Assembly (NCBI GenBank): GCA_030429565.1
Contig: JAUIFE010000004.1
Coordinates: 222,848 to 286,847, forward strand
Length of the DNA stretch: 64,000 bases
Direction: 5' to 3'
Source of the DNA: Holophagae bacterium
Lineage (GTDB): Bacteria; Acidobacteriota; Holophagae; Acanthopleuribacterales; Acanthopleuribacteraceae
This document shows, piece after piece, positions 54,953 through 64,000 of this stretch. A model generated the notes under the pieces. It did not search any database, was not told the DNA's origin, and saw only the letters and a program-made list of their open reading frames with translations. Every line of letters begins with the position of its first letter. The stretch's first letter is position 1. A program made the translations under genes and the position numbers.

Positions 54953-54981
54953 CGAGTCGGCCTGTACCAACGGCCGGCTCG
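54953..54981. terminator. Hairpin between the tandem kinase and M48 genes
   Basis: CGAGTCGGCC (54953-54962) pairs with GGCCGGCTCG (54972-54981) with one G.T pair, followed on the plus strand by a short T-rich stretch (CATTTTAGG). It may end M48 transcription on the minus strand, about 105 bases after its stop. Confidence 0.35.
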
Positions 54982-55086
54982 TCATTTTAGGTTAACCCAT
55001 GGAACCCGTTGTGATCGTTTTGGTTGTTGCCCCGGCGACGGCGTCGCGCGGACGGCGCTGTCGATCACGCGCCGCCCGGCCCTTTT

Positions 55087-56517
55087 TTACTTTTCTTCCT
55101 GGGCGAAGTGCGCGCCGATTTCCTGGGTCAGAATTTGCTGATTGACCTGTTGAAACGCTGAGAACAAGGCATTGCCGGCCGCTTCACCGCTCGCTTTACT
55201 GGGTGGCAGTTGCTTGAGACGTCGTTTCATTTGATGAAAGGCTTCGCTGCTGGTCACCCTACTGTCGTCGATTGGGATGAAATAGGCGACATCGCGCGAT
55301 ACGGCGGCGACCCGTTCCTGATCGCTGGGGTGGTCGCTAAACAGGGTGTCAATGCGGGTTTTTGGTTGGCCTTTTTTGCGCGACCAACGATCAAACAAGG
55401 TGGCAATCCCGCGTGGGTCATAACCGGCGCGGGCCGCGTATTGAGCACCCAGCTTGTCGGCTTCCGCCTCGCGTTTGCGCGTGCCGCCCACGATCCAGAA
55501 TTGCGTCCCGCCGGCGATGAGACCGCCGACCACTTGCTGGACGACCGCTTCGCGATCCTTGACCTGCTCGGCCAATACCTGGCCCGCGACCATGCCCAGT
55601 GTGGTTTTGCCGATGGCCGAGGTTACGCCTTCGGTGCCGTGACGGCCGGTGACGTGGGCGATTTCGTGGGCCAAAACACCCGCCAGTTCCGCCTCGGTTT
55701 CCACCTCTTCCAACAATCCTCGGTACACAAACACGTAACCCCCCGGCACGGCGAATGCGTTTAAAACCTCGGCGTCTATGACCGTGACCGTGTAATCCAG
55801 TTCCGGCATGTCTGAATTTTGGCCGATACGGGCCACCATCTTGGCCACGTAATCATTAATATATGGGTCGCGCAAAGGTGGGTTCTCGGGCGTGGCGCCC
55901 AGTTGTTGAAAAAACTGTTTGCCCATACGCACATCATCATCGAACTTATAAATGTTCAGATCGCCTTTATTAATGTTGCGTGCGCCGACCTCGGCGTAGC
56001 GATCAATCTCGTTATCTAACTGGCGACACTCGCTGTAGCTTTTGGGTAACTGCAAGTGGATGCGCCAAACTGGATCGGCCGGGTCGTCGCTCTCGGCAAT
56101 CTCAAACAGGTTGTCGCAATCGCCTTGGGGCAAGCCTTCACCGGCGATGTATCCCGACTTTTGTTTGTCGGTGCGCATGAGGCGACCTTGGGGCGATTTT
56201 TGGCCCTTGCGCGTGCCGATCTCGTAAACCAGCACGCGTTCAGCAACGCCGGCCGGTCGCCAAATGAAGGTTAAAACCAACCAGCGCGCACTTTTGAGTT
56301 TTTGGGATGGAAAGGTGACGCGACCATTGCGATCCGTGGTCGCCGTGGCCAGCGTCTTGTAGTTAAGCGTAAACCCCTTGCGCTGCGCCAAACGCACCTC
56401 GACAGGTACCGAGGTTTGGGAATCGATGTGAATATCGAGGCGTGGCATGACGCGTCCGGCCGCGCGCAGCGGCGTGCCCGCCAGCAAACACAGAGAAAAA
56501 GCTAACCATCTCAGCAT
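55087..56517 (-). CDS. M48-family metalloprotease, exported
   Basis: 476 residues from ATG 56517, which gives a signal peptide (MLRWLAFSLCLLAGTPLRAA); the frame upstream lacks this. An N-terminal beta-rich domain (about 20-170) is not recognised. The M48 catalytic domain (about 215-425) shows HEIAHVTGRH (about 285) and the third zinc ligand EADKLG. It has no transmembrane segments after the signal, so it is of the periplasmic BepA/LoiP-like group that clears misfolded outer-membrane proteins. The C-terminus has no TPR array. AAGGT stands a few bases before the ATG. Confidence 0.92.
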   Translation of the reverse strand: MLRWLAFSLCLLAGTPLRAAGRVMPRLDIHIDSQTSVPVEVRLAQRKGFTLNYKTLATATTDRNGRVTFPSQKLKSARWLVLTFIWRPAGVAERVLVYEIGTRKGQKSPQGRLMRTDKQKSGYIAGEGLPQGDCDNLFEIAESDDPADPVWRIHLQLPKSYSECRQLDNEIDRYAEVGARNINKGDLNIYKFDDDVRMGKQFFQQLGATPENPPLRDPYINDYVAKMVARIGQNSDMPELDYTVTVIDAEVLNAFAVPGGYVFVYRGLLEEVETEAELAGVLAHEIAHVTGRHGTEGVTSAIGKTTLGMVAGQVLAEQVKDREAVVQQVVGGLIAGGTQFWIVGGTRKREAEADKLGAQYAARAGYDPRGIATLFDRWSRKKGQPKTRIDTLFSDHPSDQERVAAVSRDVAYFIPIDDSRVTSSEAFHQMKRRLKQLPPSKASGEAAGNALFSAFQQVNQQILTQEIGAHFAQEEK

Positions 56518-56946
56518 AGTAACCTTACCTTGTCTGGCGTCAATGCCGACGCCGAAATTCATCGTTGCCGTCATTCTAACGGACAACCGACTTTTTTGCC
56601 GGCAAAGGCCATCGCTGTGCGCGTGATGCGTTCTGTGGTCGCGGTTGCCGCACCTCTTTCGCTTTTTATGCGTTTGAGAATGATAAAAAATTAAACCATC
56701 GTTAGTTTATCGTCGATGAGCGCGAAAACCGAATTGGTGAACAATTAAAGATAACCAAAGGTTTATCTTGTCATCAAGGAATGACGCGTTGGTGGATTTA
56801 AGATTCGATTTGATTTATTTTCGCGTGGTTTCGATTTCTTCTAGTTTTGGGTTCTTTCCAGCGAAGCGACGGCCGACAGGGGCCCTAATTCACAGTCTAC
56901 CGGTATGCCTCAGTTTGTGGGTGACGCCGGAAAAAAGGAAGCAACC
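56518..56946. other. Divergent intergenic region between M48 protease and the PilJ-N kinase
   Basis: About 430 bases, AT-rich around 56675-56770. An imperfect inverted repeat AAGATAACC/GGTTTATCTT (56748-56756 with 56760-56769) lies close to the centre and may be an operator. The kinase frame is open upstream to an ATG at 56905, but the SD (AAGGAAG, 56935-56941) selects the GTG at 56947. No gene was found here. Confidence 0.4.
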
Positions 56947-59900
56947 GTGCAACGCAAGCATGACCTACACCATCGCGTACGTTATGCCTACACTTCGGCA
57001 GTTGGCTTAACCGCGTTTCTCATTATCGGCGCACTTTTTGCGTTTCAATGGGTGATGCATCGGCATGATCACGATGCCGAGCGGATCAACATTGCCGGTC
57101 AGCAGAGTATGCTTTCGCAGAAGATTGCGCTTCATGTCAACCGATTGCAGCAGATGGAAAACAGTGAATCCATGGAGGAAACGCGGTCGGCCCTCATCGA
57201 AGATATCGATAATTTGGAAGAAAATCACTGGCTGTTGATTGGTCAAAAACCGGCCGCCGACGGTAGCCATCCCTTCGCCAAGCCGCTCTTTACGCTGTAC
57301 TTCGAGGGCGATCCCGGTCTGCATCAAAAAGTGCTGACCTACATCAGTGAGGCCAGGCTTTGGGCCGACCCGGCGCGGCGAGCCGTCGCCGATCCCAAGC
57401 CCTTCACCTTGGGCAACGCGCAGGACCTGTTATTGGACTTCAAGCAGGGTGTCGCGGTGTTGGTGCAAGAATCCAGTGCGTTTTTTGCTTTTGTATGGCG
57501 GCTAACCCTTGGGGTCGGTCTGCTCCTCCTCTTTGTTTTGGTTGCGGAAGTGATGTATTTTTTTCGCCCGATGGAAGCTTATGTGGCCGATCTGTTTATG
57601 CAACTTCGGCGCGAACAGGAAACGGTTAATGAGCTGAATGCCGAACTGGAAACCCAAATTGAAGAGCGCAGTCGGCAACTGGCCGCCACCAATGACCGCA
57701 TGGCGGCTGTCTTTGAAACCGCCATCGACGCCGTCATCGTGATTGATGAAAAGGGATTAATTCTCGATTTTAACCGTTCAGCCCAAAACCTATTTGGTTG
57801 GGAACGCGAGGATTTGATCGGCCAAGACATTGCCTTGTTGACCTCGGAACCGCACCGCTCCCAGCACAGTTTGTACCTCAAGAATTACAAAAACACGGGC
57901 GTCAAAAAAATCATCGGCAACGTGCGGCATCTAATGGGGCGCCACCGCGACGGCCACGAAATCCCCCTGGAGATTTCGATTGGTGAGTCACACCTCGGCA
58001 ACGAAAAGTTTTTCGTGGGGACGCTGCGCGATATTGGCGAACGCTTGGCTGTAGAGCAGCAATTGCGGCAGTCCGAACAAAAGTTCCGCGAAGTGTTTGA
58101 GAAGGCGCGCGACGGCATCATCATCCTGCGGCCTGCCGATGGAATAGTGATTGACGCCAACCAAACCTTTGGCGACATTCTCGGATACTCGCGTGAAGAA
58201 GTTTTGGCAATGAGCGACGAGGTGCGCGAGAGCCAGACTTTTAAGCGTATTCTCGACAAGTTTCGCCGCATTGCCGCCGATCAACAAGTGCGCACGCGCA
58301 ATGTCGATTTCCCGCGCAAGAATGGCGAGACGGGGTACTTCGATATTTCGGCCGCCAAATTGGTTTGGGGCGACGAACTTTTGGTATTTGCCCACATTCG
58401 CGATGTGACCGAATGGATTACGACGCAGCACAAGTTGGAGCGCTACGTCCGTGGTCTCAATTTGGCCAACGAAGCGGGTGGTATCGGTATTTGGTCGTGG
58501 GATGTCGAGAGCAATGAGATGGAATGGGATGCTTATGTGTTCCGCTTATTGGGGTTGGATGCGGCGCAAACCAAACCGAATTTCGCTCTTTGGCGCGAAC
58601 ACATCGATGCCATGGACTTGCCGGTTTTTGACCAACAAATGGCGCGGACCCTTATCGATAAAAGTCGTTTCAATATGGTCTTCCGCATGCATCGGGACGG
58701 CGACCATGCGGTTTTTTGGGTGCGGGTCGCTTCGCATTTGGAACGGGACGGCCAAGACGTGACGCGCATGTTCGGCGTGGTGCTGGATGTGACGGAAGAA
58801 CGCCTTGCCAAACAAGCGCTGAAACGCGAAAGTGAGGTCGCCAAACAGGCCAATGAAGCTAAGTCACAATTTTTGGCGGCCATGAGTCACGAAATTCGAA
58901 CACCGATGAACGGTATTCTCGGCTTACTTGAAATCCTCGGTTTGTCTAACTTGGATCCGCACCAGCGCAATCAAATTAAAATCATCAACGATTCGGCGCG
59001 CTCGTTGCTGCATATCCTCAATGACATTCTCGACTTTTCCAAAATTGAGGCCGGCAAGGTTCTGTTGCACCAGGAACAGGTTGATTTACGCGAACTGTTG
59101 GAGTCGATCGCCAGCTTGATGGCCAGTCGGGCCTTCGAAAAAAACCTCAACTTCGATTTGTTCATATCACCGAACGTCGCCGAAACCTACTTGGTCGACG
59201 GCGTGCGGGTGCGCCAGGTATTGATGAATTTGTTGAGCAACGCGCTTAAATTTACCGCCGACGGTTCGGTTGCCCTGCGGTTGGAGGCCTCCCCGCCGGA
59301 ACAGGACCGTCAAACCCTTCGCATTATCGTTGAGGATACCGGGATCGGCATTTCCGAGGATAACCTCGCCAAACTCTTTTCGCCGTTTACCCAGGCGGAA
59401 ACCACGACAACGCGTCGCTACGGCGGGACTGGTTTAGGCCTGGTGATTAGCTTACGGCTGATTAAACTCATGGGCGGGCGCATTGATTTACACAGTGAAG
59501 AGGGTAGTGGTACGCGCGTCACCATTACCTTGGACCTGCCCGTGATTGAACCGGTCAAGGCGGATCGCTACTTTGAGGGCAAGCAGGTGTTGCTATTTAG
59601 CGATAACGCTGACGAAATTGTGGCGACCCTGCGCACCTATATGGTGTCCTACAAAATGGTGCCTTTGGTTCTTCCGTTTGACAATGTTGAGGATTTGCTC
59701 GGCCGCATTGATCAAATTCGGCCGCGTTGGGTGGTTTATACGCCAACGGTGGCGCAACGCCTCTGCCAAAGCGACAGCGGGTTGGTTGCCCATAACCGCT
59801 TTTTCCCGTGGTCGGACATTTATTTGACCAATGAGGCCGGCTCACAAAGTCATTTGGCCGTGACCGACGGTTGTGTCTTGCTCAACATCGAACCCCTGCA

Positions 59901-60783
59901 CCCGACCAGCCTCAAACGCGCGTTTCAGTTGACCTTCGAAACGGAGGACCACGAAGATTTGCGCGATGACTGCCACATTACCAATATCGACCAGCGTCTT
60001 AACCTGGAGCAGGTCACCGGCAAATTCGAAAACCTGCCCATGCGCGTGCTGGTCCTGGAAGACCATCCCACCAACCAACACCTCATTCGCCAACAATTGA
60101 GCATCCTCGGCTTGGCTTGTGATGTGGCCAAAGACGGCGTGCAAGGTTTGGAACGCTTACAGAAGGAACACTACGATTTGGTGCTCAGCGACGTGCACAT
60201 GCCGGAAATGGACGGCTTTGAATTTGCCGGTCATGTACGGCGCATGGCGTCACCGGTATTAAGTCGTATTCCGATTATCGCATTAACCGCCAGTGCCTTA
60301 ACCGAGGATGCCGAACGTTGTACGCGTGCGGGCATGAACGATTACATCGCCAAACCTTCCACCTTGGAACAGTTGGCCGAAAAAATTAGTGCCTGGGCGT
60401 CCCCGCCGCCGACGCAAGCCCCGTCGGCGGTCTCGCAAGAACGACCATTCGAGATTTTGTTCCAAACCTTTGCGACGCGCGAGAAGGTTCTGCAGGTGCT
60501 TGACAGCTTTCACGAAAGCAACGTGGTAGACTTAACCCAATGTAATGCCGCATTTCATGGGCGCGACGCCGAAGCGTTGCGCCGTATCGCCCACCGCATC
60601 AAAGGCGCCTGCAGTTATATCGGTGACGGAACCTTGCTCGACCGTGCTGTTGCTTTGGAAGAGGCGGCCAAAGCCGGTGATTGGACACCGATTGCAGCGC
60701 GTTATCGCGAACTTCTGGCGGCATTCGAGTCATTCGATGCGGCGGTTGAAACCCTCCGCCGCGACCAGGGAGGTGTCTCATGA
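56947..60783 (+). CDS. PilJ-N / triple-PAS hybrid histidine kinase with HPt
   Basis: 1278 residues from GTG 56947 (AAGGAAG five bases before). Order: helix 1 (about 17-37); PilJ-N-type sensor (about 45-150) with INIAGQQSMLSQKIALH; helix 2 (about 182-204); coiled coil; three PAS domains (about 250-360, 375-490 and 500-615); HisKA with SHEIRTPMN (about 648); HATPase (G1 DTGIGIS, G2 GGTGLGLV). Next comes a receiver-like segment (about 878-995) without the acceptor Asp, then a true receiver (about 1035-1150, LVLSDVHMPEMDG), and an HPt with His in AHRIKGA (about 1216). Its stop overlaps the start of the REC-EAL gene by ATGA. Confidence 0.93.
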   Translation: MQRKHDLHHRVRYAYTSAVGLTAFLIIGALFAFQWVMHRHDHDAERINIAGQQSMLSQKIALHVNRLQQMENSESMEETRSALIEDIDNLEENHWLLIGQKPAADGSHPFAKPLFTLYFEGDPGLHQKVLTYISEARLWADPARRAVADPKPFTLGNAQDLLLDFKQGVAVLVQESSAFFAFVWRLTLGVGLLLLFVLVAEVMYFFRPMEAYVADLFMQLRREQETVNELNAELETQIEERSRQLAATNDRMAAVFETAIDAVIVIDEKGLILDFNRSAQNLFGWEREDLIGQDIALLTSEPHRSQHSLYLKNYKNTGVKKIIGNVRHLMGRHRDGHEIPLEISIGESHLGNEKFFVGTLRDIGERLAVEQQLRQSEQKFREVFEKARDGIIILRPADGIVIDANQTFGDILGYSREEVLAMSDEVRESQTFKRILDKFRRIAADQQVRTRNVDFPRKNGETGYFDISAAKLVWGDELLVFAHIRDVTEWITTQHKLERYVRGLNLANEAGGIGIWSWDVESNEMEWDAYVFRLLGLDAAQTKPNFALWREHIDAMDLPVFDQQMARTLIDKSRFNMVFRMHRDGDHAVFWVRVASHLERDGQDVTRMFGVVLDVTEERLAKQALKRESEVAKQANEAKSQFLAAMSHEIRTPMNGILGLLEILGLSNLDPHQRNQIKIINDSARSLLHILNDILDFSKIEAGKVLLHQEQVDLRELLESIASLMASRAFEKNLNFDLFISPNVAETYLVDGVRVRQVLMNLLSNALKFTADGSVALRLEASPPEQDRQTLRIIVEDTGIGISEDNLAKLFSPFTQAETTTTRRYGGTGLGLVISLRLIKLMGGRIDLHSEEGSGTRVTITLDLPVIEPVKADRYFEGKQVLLFSDNADEIVATLRTYMVSYKMVPLVLPFDNVEDLLGRIDQIRPRWVVYTPTVAQRLCQSDSGLVAHNRFFPWSDIYLTNEAGSQSHLAVTDGCVLLNIEPLHPTSLKRAFQLTFETEDHEDLRDDCHITNIDQRLNLEQVTGKFENLPMRVLVLEDHPTNQHLIRQQLSILGLACDVAKDGVQGLERLQKEHYDLVLSDVHMPEMDGFEFAGHVRRMASPVLSRIPIIALTASALTEDAERCTRAGMNDYIAKPSTLEQLAEKISAWASPPPTQAPSAVSQERPFEILFQTFATREKVLQVLDSFHESNVVDLTQCNAAFHGRDAEALRRIAHRIKGACSYIGDGTLLDRAVALEEAAKAGDWTPIAARYRELLAAFESFDAAVETLRRDQGGVS

Positions 60784-61955
60784 GCGACCTGAGCATCCTC
60801 GTGCTGGAAGATCACGATTTCCAGCGAACCATGGCCGTGGAAATCCTGCGGCAATTGGGCATGACCCGCATCCACGAAGCGGCCGACGCCAAATCGGCCC
60901 TGGCCGTCATTGCCGAGAACAAGTGCCGCGTTGATGTGGTGCTGTGTGACTTGAAAATGAACGGCATGGACGGTGTCGAGTTCTTGCGCGACCTCGGTTG
61001 TAAGGGCAACGAACCCGCCGTCGTGATCGTCAGCGCCGTCAAAAACGACGTCATGCAATCCGTCGCCCGCTTTGCCGGTGCACAAAACTTGCGGGTTTTG
61101 GGTTGTTTGAACAAACCGCTGCGCGCACCTGAGTTGGCACGGGTGCTCGACCAATACAGAACGCCCGACAGTGGTCGACCCGCCCATCGCCGCCCGCCCG
61201 TGTGTGCGCAAGAAGAGATTCGCTGCGCGCTTGCCGCCGATCAATTTGTACCCTTTTTTCAACCCAAGGTGGGCGTGTCGGACCGTCGCTTAATCGGTGT
61301 CGAAGCCTTGGCGCGCTGGAACCATCCGCAACACGGTATTTTGGGGCCGGGTTTGTTCATCGAAACGATGGAACGCTTTGGTTTAATTGAAGACCTAACC
61401 TTTGTGATTGTTGAAAAATCTCTGGCCTGGATGGCTAATTGGGCCCGCAACGGCCGCTTGCCATGTTTGAGCATTAATTTGTCGGCCTGCATGTTGCCCG
61501 AACACGATTTCCCCGAGCGCGTCGAAAAGTTGTGCGCCCATCACGGCGTAGCGCCCGAGAAAGTGCTCTTTGAAATTACTGAAAGTGCGGTGACCCGCGA
61601 TGTGCCGCTTTTCCTCGAAGTCTTGTCGCGCTTGCGCCTGCGCGGTTTTGGTCTCTCGATTGACGACTACGGCACCGGCTTCTCCTCACTGGATCAACTC
61701 AACAACTTTCCTTTTACCGAGCTCAAAATTGACAAAAGTTTCGTGGCCAACATCGCCGCTTCACAAAAGAGCCGGACCATTGTGGAAGCGACACTGGCCA
61801 TGGCGGGGCGGCTCGATTTGGGTACCGTGGTCGAGGGCGTCGAAAACCAGGCGCAGTGGGATTTGATTGCTTCGATGGCACCGGATATGGTGCAGGGCTA
61901 CTTCGTCGCCAAACCCATGAGTGGTGAGGCTTTTGGGACATGGAGCCTGCCATGA
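60780..61955 (+). CDS. Response regulator with EAL output (cyclic-di-GMP phosphodiesterase)
   Basis: 391 residues, overlapping the kinase stop by ATGA. The receiver (about 4-120) has LEDHD, phospho-Asp in VVLCDLKMNGMDG and a Lys in LNKPL. The EAL domain (about 145-385) keeps all catalytic residues: EALARW, SINLSA, EITES, IDDYGTG, KIDKSFV, VVEGVEN and VQGY. It should hydrolyse cyclic di-GMP when phosphorylated by the kinase encoded with it. The pair forms a self-contained relay. A hairpin follows. Confidence 0.96.
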   Translation: MSDLSILVLEDHDFQRTMAVEILRQLGMTRIHEAADAKSALAVIAENKCRVDVVLCDLKMNGMDGVEFLRDLGCKGNEPAVVIVSAVKNDVMQSVARFAGAQNLRVLGCLNKPLRAPELARVLDQYRTPDSGRPAHRRPPVCAQEEIRCALAADQFVPFFQPKVGVSDRRLIGVEALARWNHPQHGILGPGLFIETMERFGLIEDLTFVIVEKSLAWMANWARNGRLPCLSINLSACMLPEHDFPERVEKLCAHHGVAPEKVLFEITESAVTRDVPLFLEVLSRLRLRGFGLSIDDYGTGFSSLDQLNNFPFTELKIDKSFVANIAASQKSRTIVEATLAMAGRLDLGTVVEGVENQAQWDLIASMAPDMVQGYFVAKPMSGEAFGTWSLP

Positions 61956-61958
61956 AAA

Positions 61959-61984
61959 ATGGGTGGACCCGCAGGCCCACCCAT
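61959..61984. terminator. Convergent terminator hairpin
   Basis: ATGGGTGG (61959-61966) pairs with CCACCCAT (61977-61984), with a 10-base loop. It lies between the REC-EAL gene and the convergent TonB-receptor gene. No long T-run is present. Confidence 0.6.
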
Positions 61985-62003
61985 GAGATGGAAAAGGGAA
62001 TAA

Positions 62004-64000
62004 TTAGAACTTGAGACCCACGTCGATCGTGACCGTGCGCGGCGCTTGGTAGCTGTCACCGACGGTGGCATTACCGAAGTTGCGGCCGCGCTCGTAGTGC
62101 ACACCTTCAACCGGGGTTTCTTCGTACAGGTTGAACGCGGGCGCGCCGCGAATCGCATTGACCGTGGTGTTGCCGGCGATTTGCGCGTCGGCGTTCAGAA
62201 GGTTGTTGATGTCGACTTGCACGAAGAACTCGTAGCGGTTCGAAATCAGCAGTGAGTAGTTCACACCCAAGTCCAGAGACACAAAACCATCCCATTTGAA
62301 GGCGTCGGGATCGGTGATGTTGTAGGTGACGGTTTGGGGTGGGGTGGCGTAGTTCAGCGTGGCGGGATCGGGCAGGCCGTAAGCCGTTTCGTTGCCCGCG
62401 ATGGGTACCGAATAAGACATGCCGTAAGGCGTGCCGGAGAAGTAGCTGCCCAAGCCGTTGAAGCTGAAATCACCAAATTGGGTGTTCATCTCGTAGGCGG
62501 CCCACAGACGCAGCGTGTGTTCGCTGTAAGCGCTCAACAAACCAGATGGGTTGTTGCGAGCGAAGTTGTTGAATTCGGGGTAAGCCGTGGTGCGTTCGGT
62601 GGCGATGGCACCGCTACCGCTGGTTTCGCCGTTAATGTTCCCTTCGGCTTGTGCATAGGCGTAGTTTCCGCCCACCGACCAATCATTTTCGAAACGGTAG
62701 TTGCCCGACAGGTTAATGCCGAAGTAGCTGCGCTCGTATTCATCGCTGTTGGCCAGTACCGTGCGATCAACACCGGCGTTGGTTTGACCCGTTTCGCGGT
62801 TTACGAAACCGGTCAGGAAGTCGCCGTACTCACGAACGATCACGTCGGATTTCAGGAAGCCGCGGTTCCCCAGTTTGTGTTTGTAACCCACCGTAAACTC
62901 CTGGACGTTTTGGCCGTCGATGCCGCCTTCAGCGGGGACGGTCGACAACGCTTCATAAGAAGTGTCGGGCGAATAAGTGTTGGCAAACCGGTAGTCGTTG
63001 TCGATGGTGGCCAGGTTGATCGCTTCGACAGCGGCGATACCGCCCTCGAAATTCTGGTCGATCCAGTTGAAGACTTCGGCCAAGCTTTCCGTTTGCGGAC
63101 CGTTGTAGGCCCATGCAAAGACCGCCGGCGAGCCGGCTGTCGAGCCCTCTTGGGCGCCGTCGTTCAACTTCGCCGTGTAGACGTTATACCCGGCGCTGAA
63201 CTGATGCACCCCGTCGCCATGCAGGTCGTAGTTGAGGGTGAAACGCGGGCTGAAGTTGTCGGTTGAAGACAGCTCTTGGCCGTCTTCGGCGGATGTACTG
63301 TTTTTGTCGTAACGCAGGCCCAGGTTAAAATACCAGTGGTCATTCACGGTCCAAACATCGTTGACGAACGCCGCCGTCGTGTTGAAATCACTTCCCTGGG
63401 ACAGGTTGACGACTGGGAAATAAATCAACCAGGCTGAGTTGCCGCGCGTACCGTCACCCTCAAAGATCGGGATCGGCGTGTCGCCTTCCCAACGCGTCCA
63501 ACGGGGACGAAACTGCCAGCCGGACGGCGATTGGAAGTTGTTCTCGCGACGGATTTCGGTGATCGACTGGCCGCCAAAGGTAATGTCGTGAGACCCTAAC
63601 GATGCCGAATTCAAGAAGTAGGAGAACTTCAGGTTCCAGTTTTCGCTGTTGCGTTCGTTGTTGACGCCGCCGCCGAACGTTTGGTGCGTGTACGCGTTGT
63701 TTTGGTCTTGGTGGAGCACCGTGGTGCCGGCAATGCGGTCATCGTTAATGACACCAAAGGACAGATCGCCGTTGCGTTTCGCGAAGTTGGCGTCAACCGT
63801 GAACGACGGCGTGATCACGCCGCGGTAGTTGATTGACAACAAATCGGTCGGGAAGGAAGAAATGGGATCGACACCTTCAAATGAAAGGGCGGAGAAGCCC
63901 TGGTTATTGATGGCGTCAACTTCTTCTTCCAAATAGGAGGCAACCAGAGTGTGACCTTCGGCGAGAGTGCCGGTCAATTTTAACTGGTAGCGTTGACGTT
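62004..64000 (-). CDS. Oar-like TonB-dependent receptor, C-terminal part (runs off the window)
   Basis: At least 665 residues of the C-terminal barrel; the frame is open to the window edge, so the start lies beyond it. Repeated beta-strands with alternating aromatic residues (NWNLKFSYFLNSASLG, WYFNLGLRYDKNS) and a closing strand VTIDVGLKF with terminal Phe fit an outer-membrane barrel. The set of phrases (VNDVWTVNDHWYFNLGLRYD, FSPRFTLNYDL) is that of Oar-type receptors, which in myxobacteria and Acidobacteria carry a carboxypeptidase-like N-terminal domain. That part is not in the window. It may import peptides or export proteins; substrate unknown. Confidence 0.9.
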   Translation of the reverse strand, partial: RQRYQLKLTGTLAEGHTLVASYLEEEVDAINNQGFSALSFEGVDPISSFPTDLLSINYRGVITPSFTVDANFAKRNGDLSFGVINDDRIAGTTVLHQDQNNAYTHQTFGGGVNNERNSENWNLKFSYFLNSASLGSHDITFGGQSITEIRRENNFQSPSGWQFRPRWTRWEGDTPIPIFEGDGTRGNSAWLIYFPVVNLSQGSDFNTTAAFVNDVWTVNDHWYFNLGLRYDKNSTSAEDGQELSSTDNFSPRFTLNYDLHGDGVHQFSAGYNVYTAKLNDGAQEGSTAGSPAVFAWAYNGPQTESLAEVFNWIDQNFEGGIAAVEAINLATIDNDYRFANTYSPDTSYEALSTVPAEGGIDGQNVQEFTVGYKHKLGNRGFLKSDVIVREYGDFLTGFVNRETGQTNAGVDRTVLANSDEYERSYFGINLSGNYRFENDWSVGGNYAYAQAEGNINGETSGSGAIATERTTAYPEFNNFARNNPSGLLSAYSEHTLRLWAAYEMNTQFGDFSFNGLGSYFSGTPYGMSYSVPIAGNETAYGLPDPATLNYATPPQTVTYNITDPDAFKWDGFVSLDLGVNYSLLISNRYEFFVQVDINNLLNADAQIAGNTTVNAIRGAPAFNLYEETPVEGVHYERGRNFGNATVGDSYQAPRTVTIDVGLKF

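Noticed and set aside
62334..63266. 310-codon open frame on the plus strand inside the TonB receptor
   Set aside because: The minus-strand reading is a clear outer-membrane barrel; the plus reading is Val/Gly/Arg-rich shadow sequence.
1..64000. tRNA, rRNA, CRISPR arrays, insertion sequences, prophage or integrase genes
   Set aside because: Looked for but not seen in any gap or open frame.

Overview
The window reads as chromosomal DNA of a Gram-negative, outer-membrane-bearing bacterium with mid-50s GC. My best guess at the lineage is Acidobacteriota, of a Holophagae/Acanthopleuribacter-like kind. This is an inference from family content: a VWA protein of the acidobacterial VWFA-related type, an Oar-like TonB-dependent receptor, a large two-component 'regulator propeller' kinase, Ser/Thr kinase-TPR proteins and many hybrid kinases. 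No rRNA, tRNA, CRISPR array, insertion sequence or phage gene was seen. TTG, GTG and probably CTG starts behind good Shine-Dalgarno (SD) sites are common. | Layout: 1-2.2 kb, a partial gene and a minus-strand ECF sigma / anti-sigma / exported-protein operon ending in a clear terminator. 2.9-7.0 kb, a propeller histidine kinase and an unknown protein. 7.0-10.1 kb, purK-purE and an AmpG-like permease. 10.4-17.7 kb, a TPR protein, a DUF5995 protein (probable CTG start), a GT61 glycosyltransferase behind operator-like palindromes, a Ser/Thr kinase-TPR protein and a small membrane protein. 18.0-23.1 kb, DEAD-box helicase, SnoaL-like and VOC proteins, and an S9 peptidase lipoprotein. 23.5-26.5 kb, an amino-acid permease fused to a PTS EIIA domain plus a methyltransferase. 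| 26.5-34.7 kb is the most interesting block: a receiver-GGDEF diguanylate cyclase, a YfiR-family periplasmic protein, a TonB-dependent receptor, a CHASE8-HAMP hybrid kinase and a receiver-kinase, all on one strand behind one good sigma70-like promoter. It looks like a rewired YfiBNR-type envelope signalling module in which a phosphorelay replaces the membrane cyclase. | 34.7-42.4 kb, an EamA transporter, a HEAT-repeat protein ending in a receiver, and a tightly overlapping GspF/minor-pseudopilin operon without ATPase or secretin. 42.4-44.0 kb, an AT-rich islet with a 39-codon small ORF and a six-bladed-propeller-like protein. 44.0-48.2 kb, DUF99, universal stress protein, methyltransferase and VWA protein. 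48.7-56.5 kb, a sortilin/BNR-type exported propeller, a kinase with two complete kinase modules, and an M48 metalloprotease. 56.9-62.0 kb, a PilJ-N/PAS hybrid kinase translationally coupled to a receiver-EAL phosphodiesterase. 62.0 kb to the edge, an Oar-like TonB receptor cut by the window end. | Theme: the window carries both a cyclic-di-GMP-making and a cyclic-di-GMP-degrading response regulator, each encoded next to an elaborate phosphorelay kinase, so much of it appears devoted to envelope sensing and second-messenger control.
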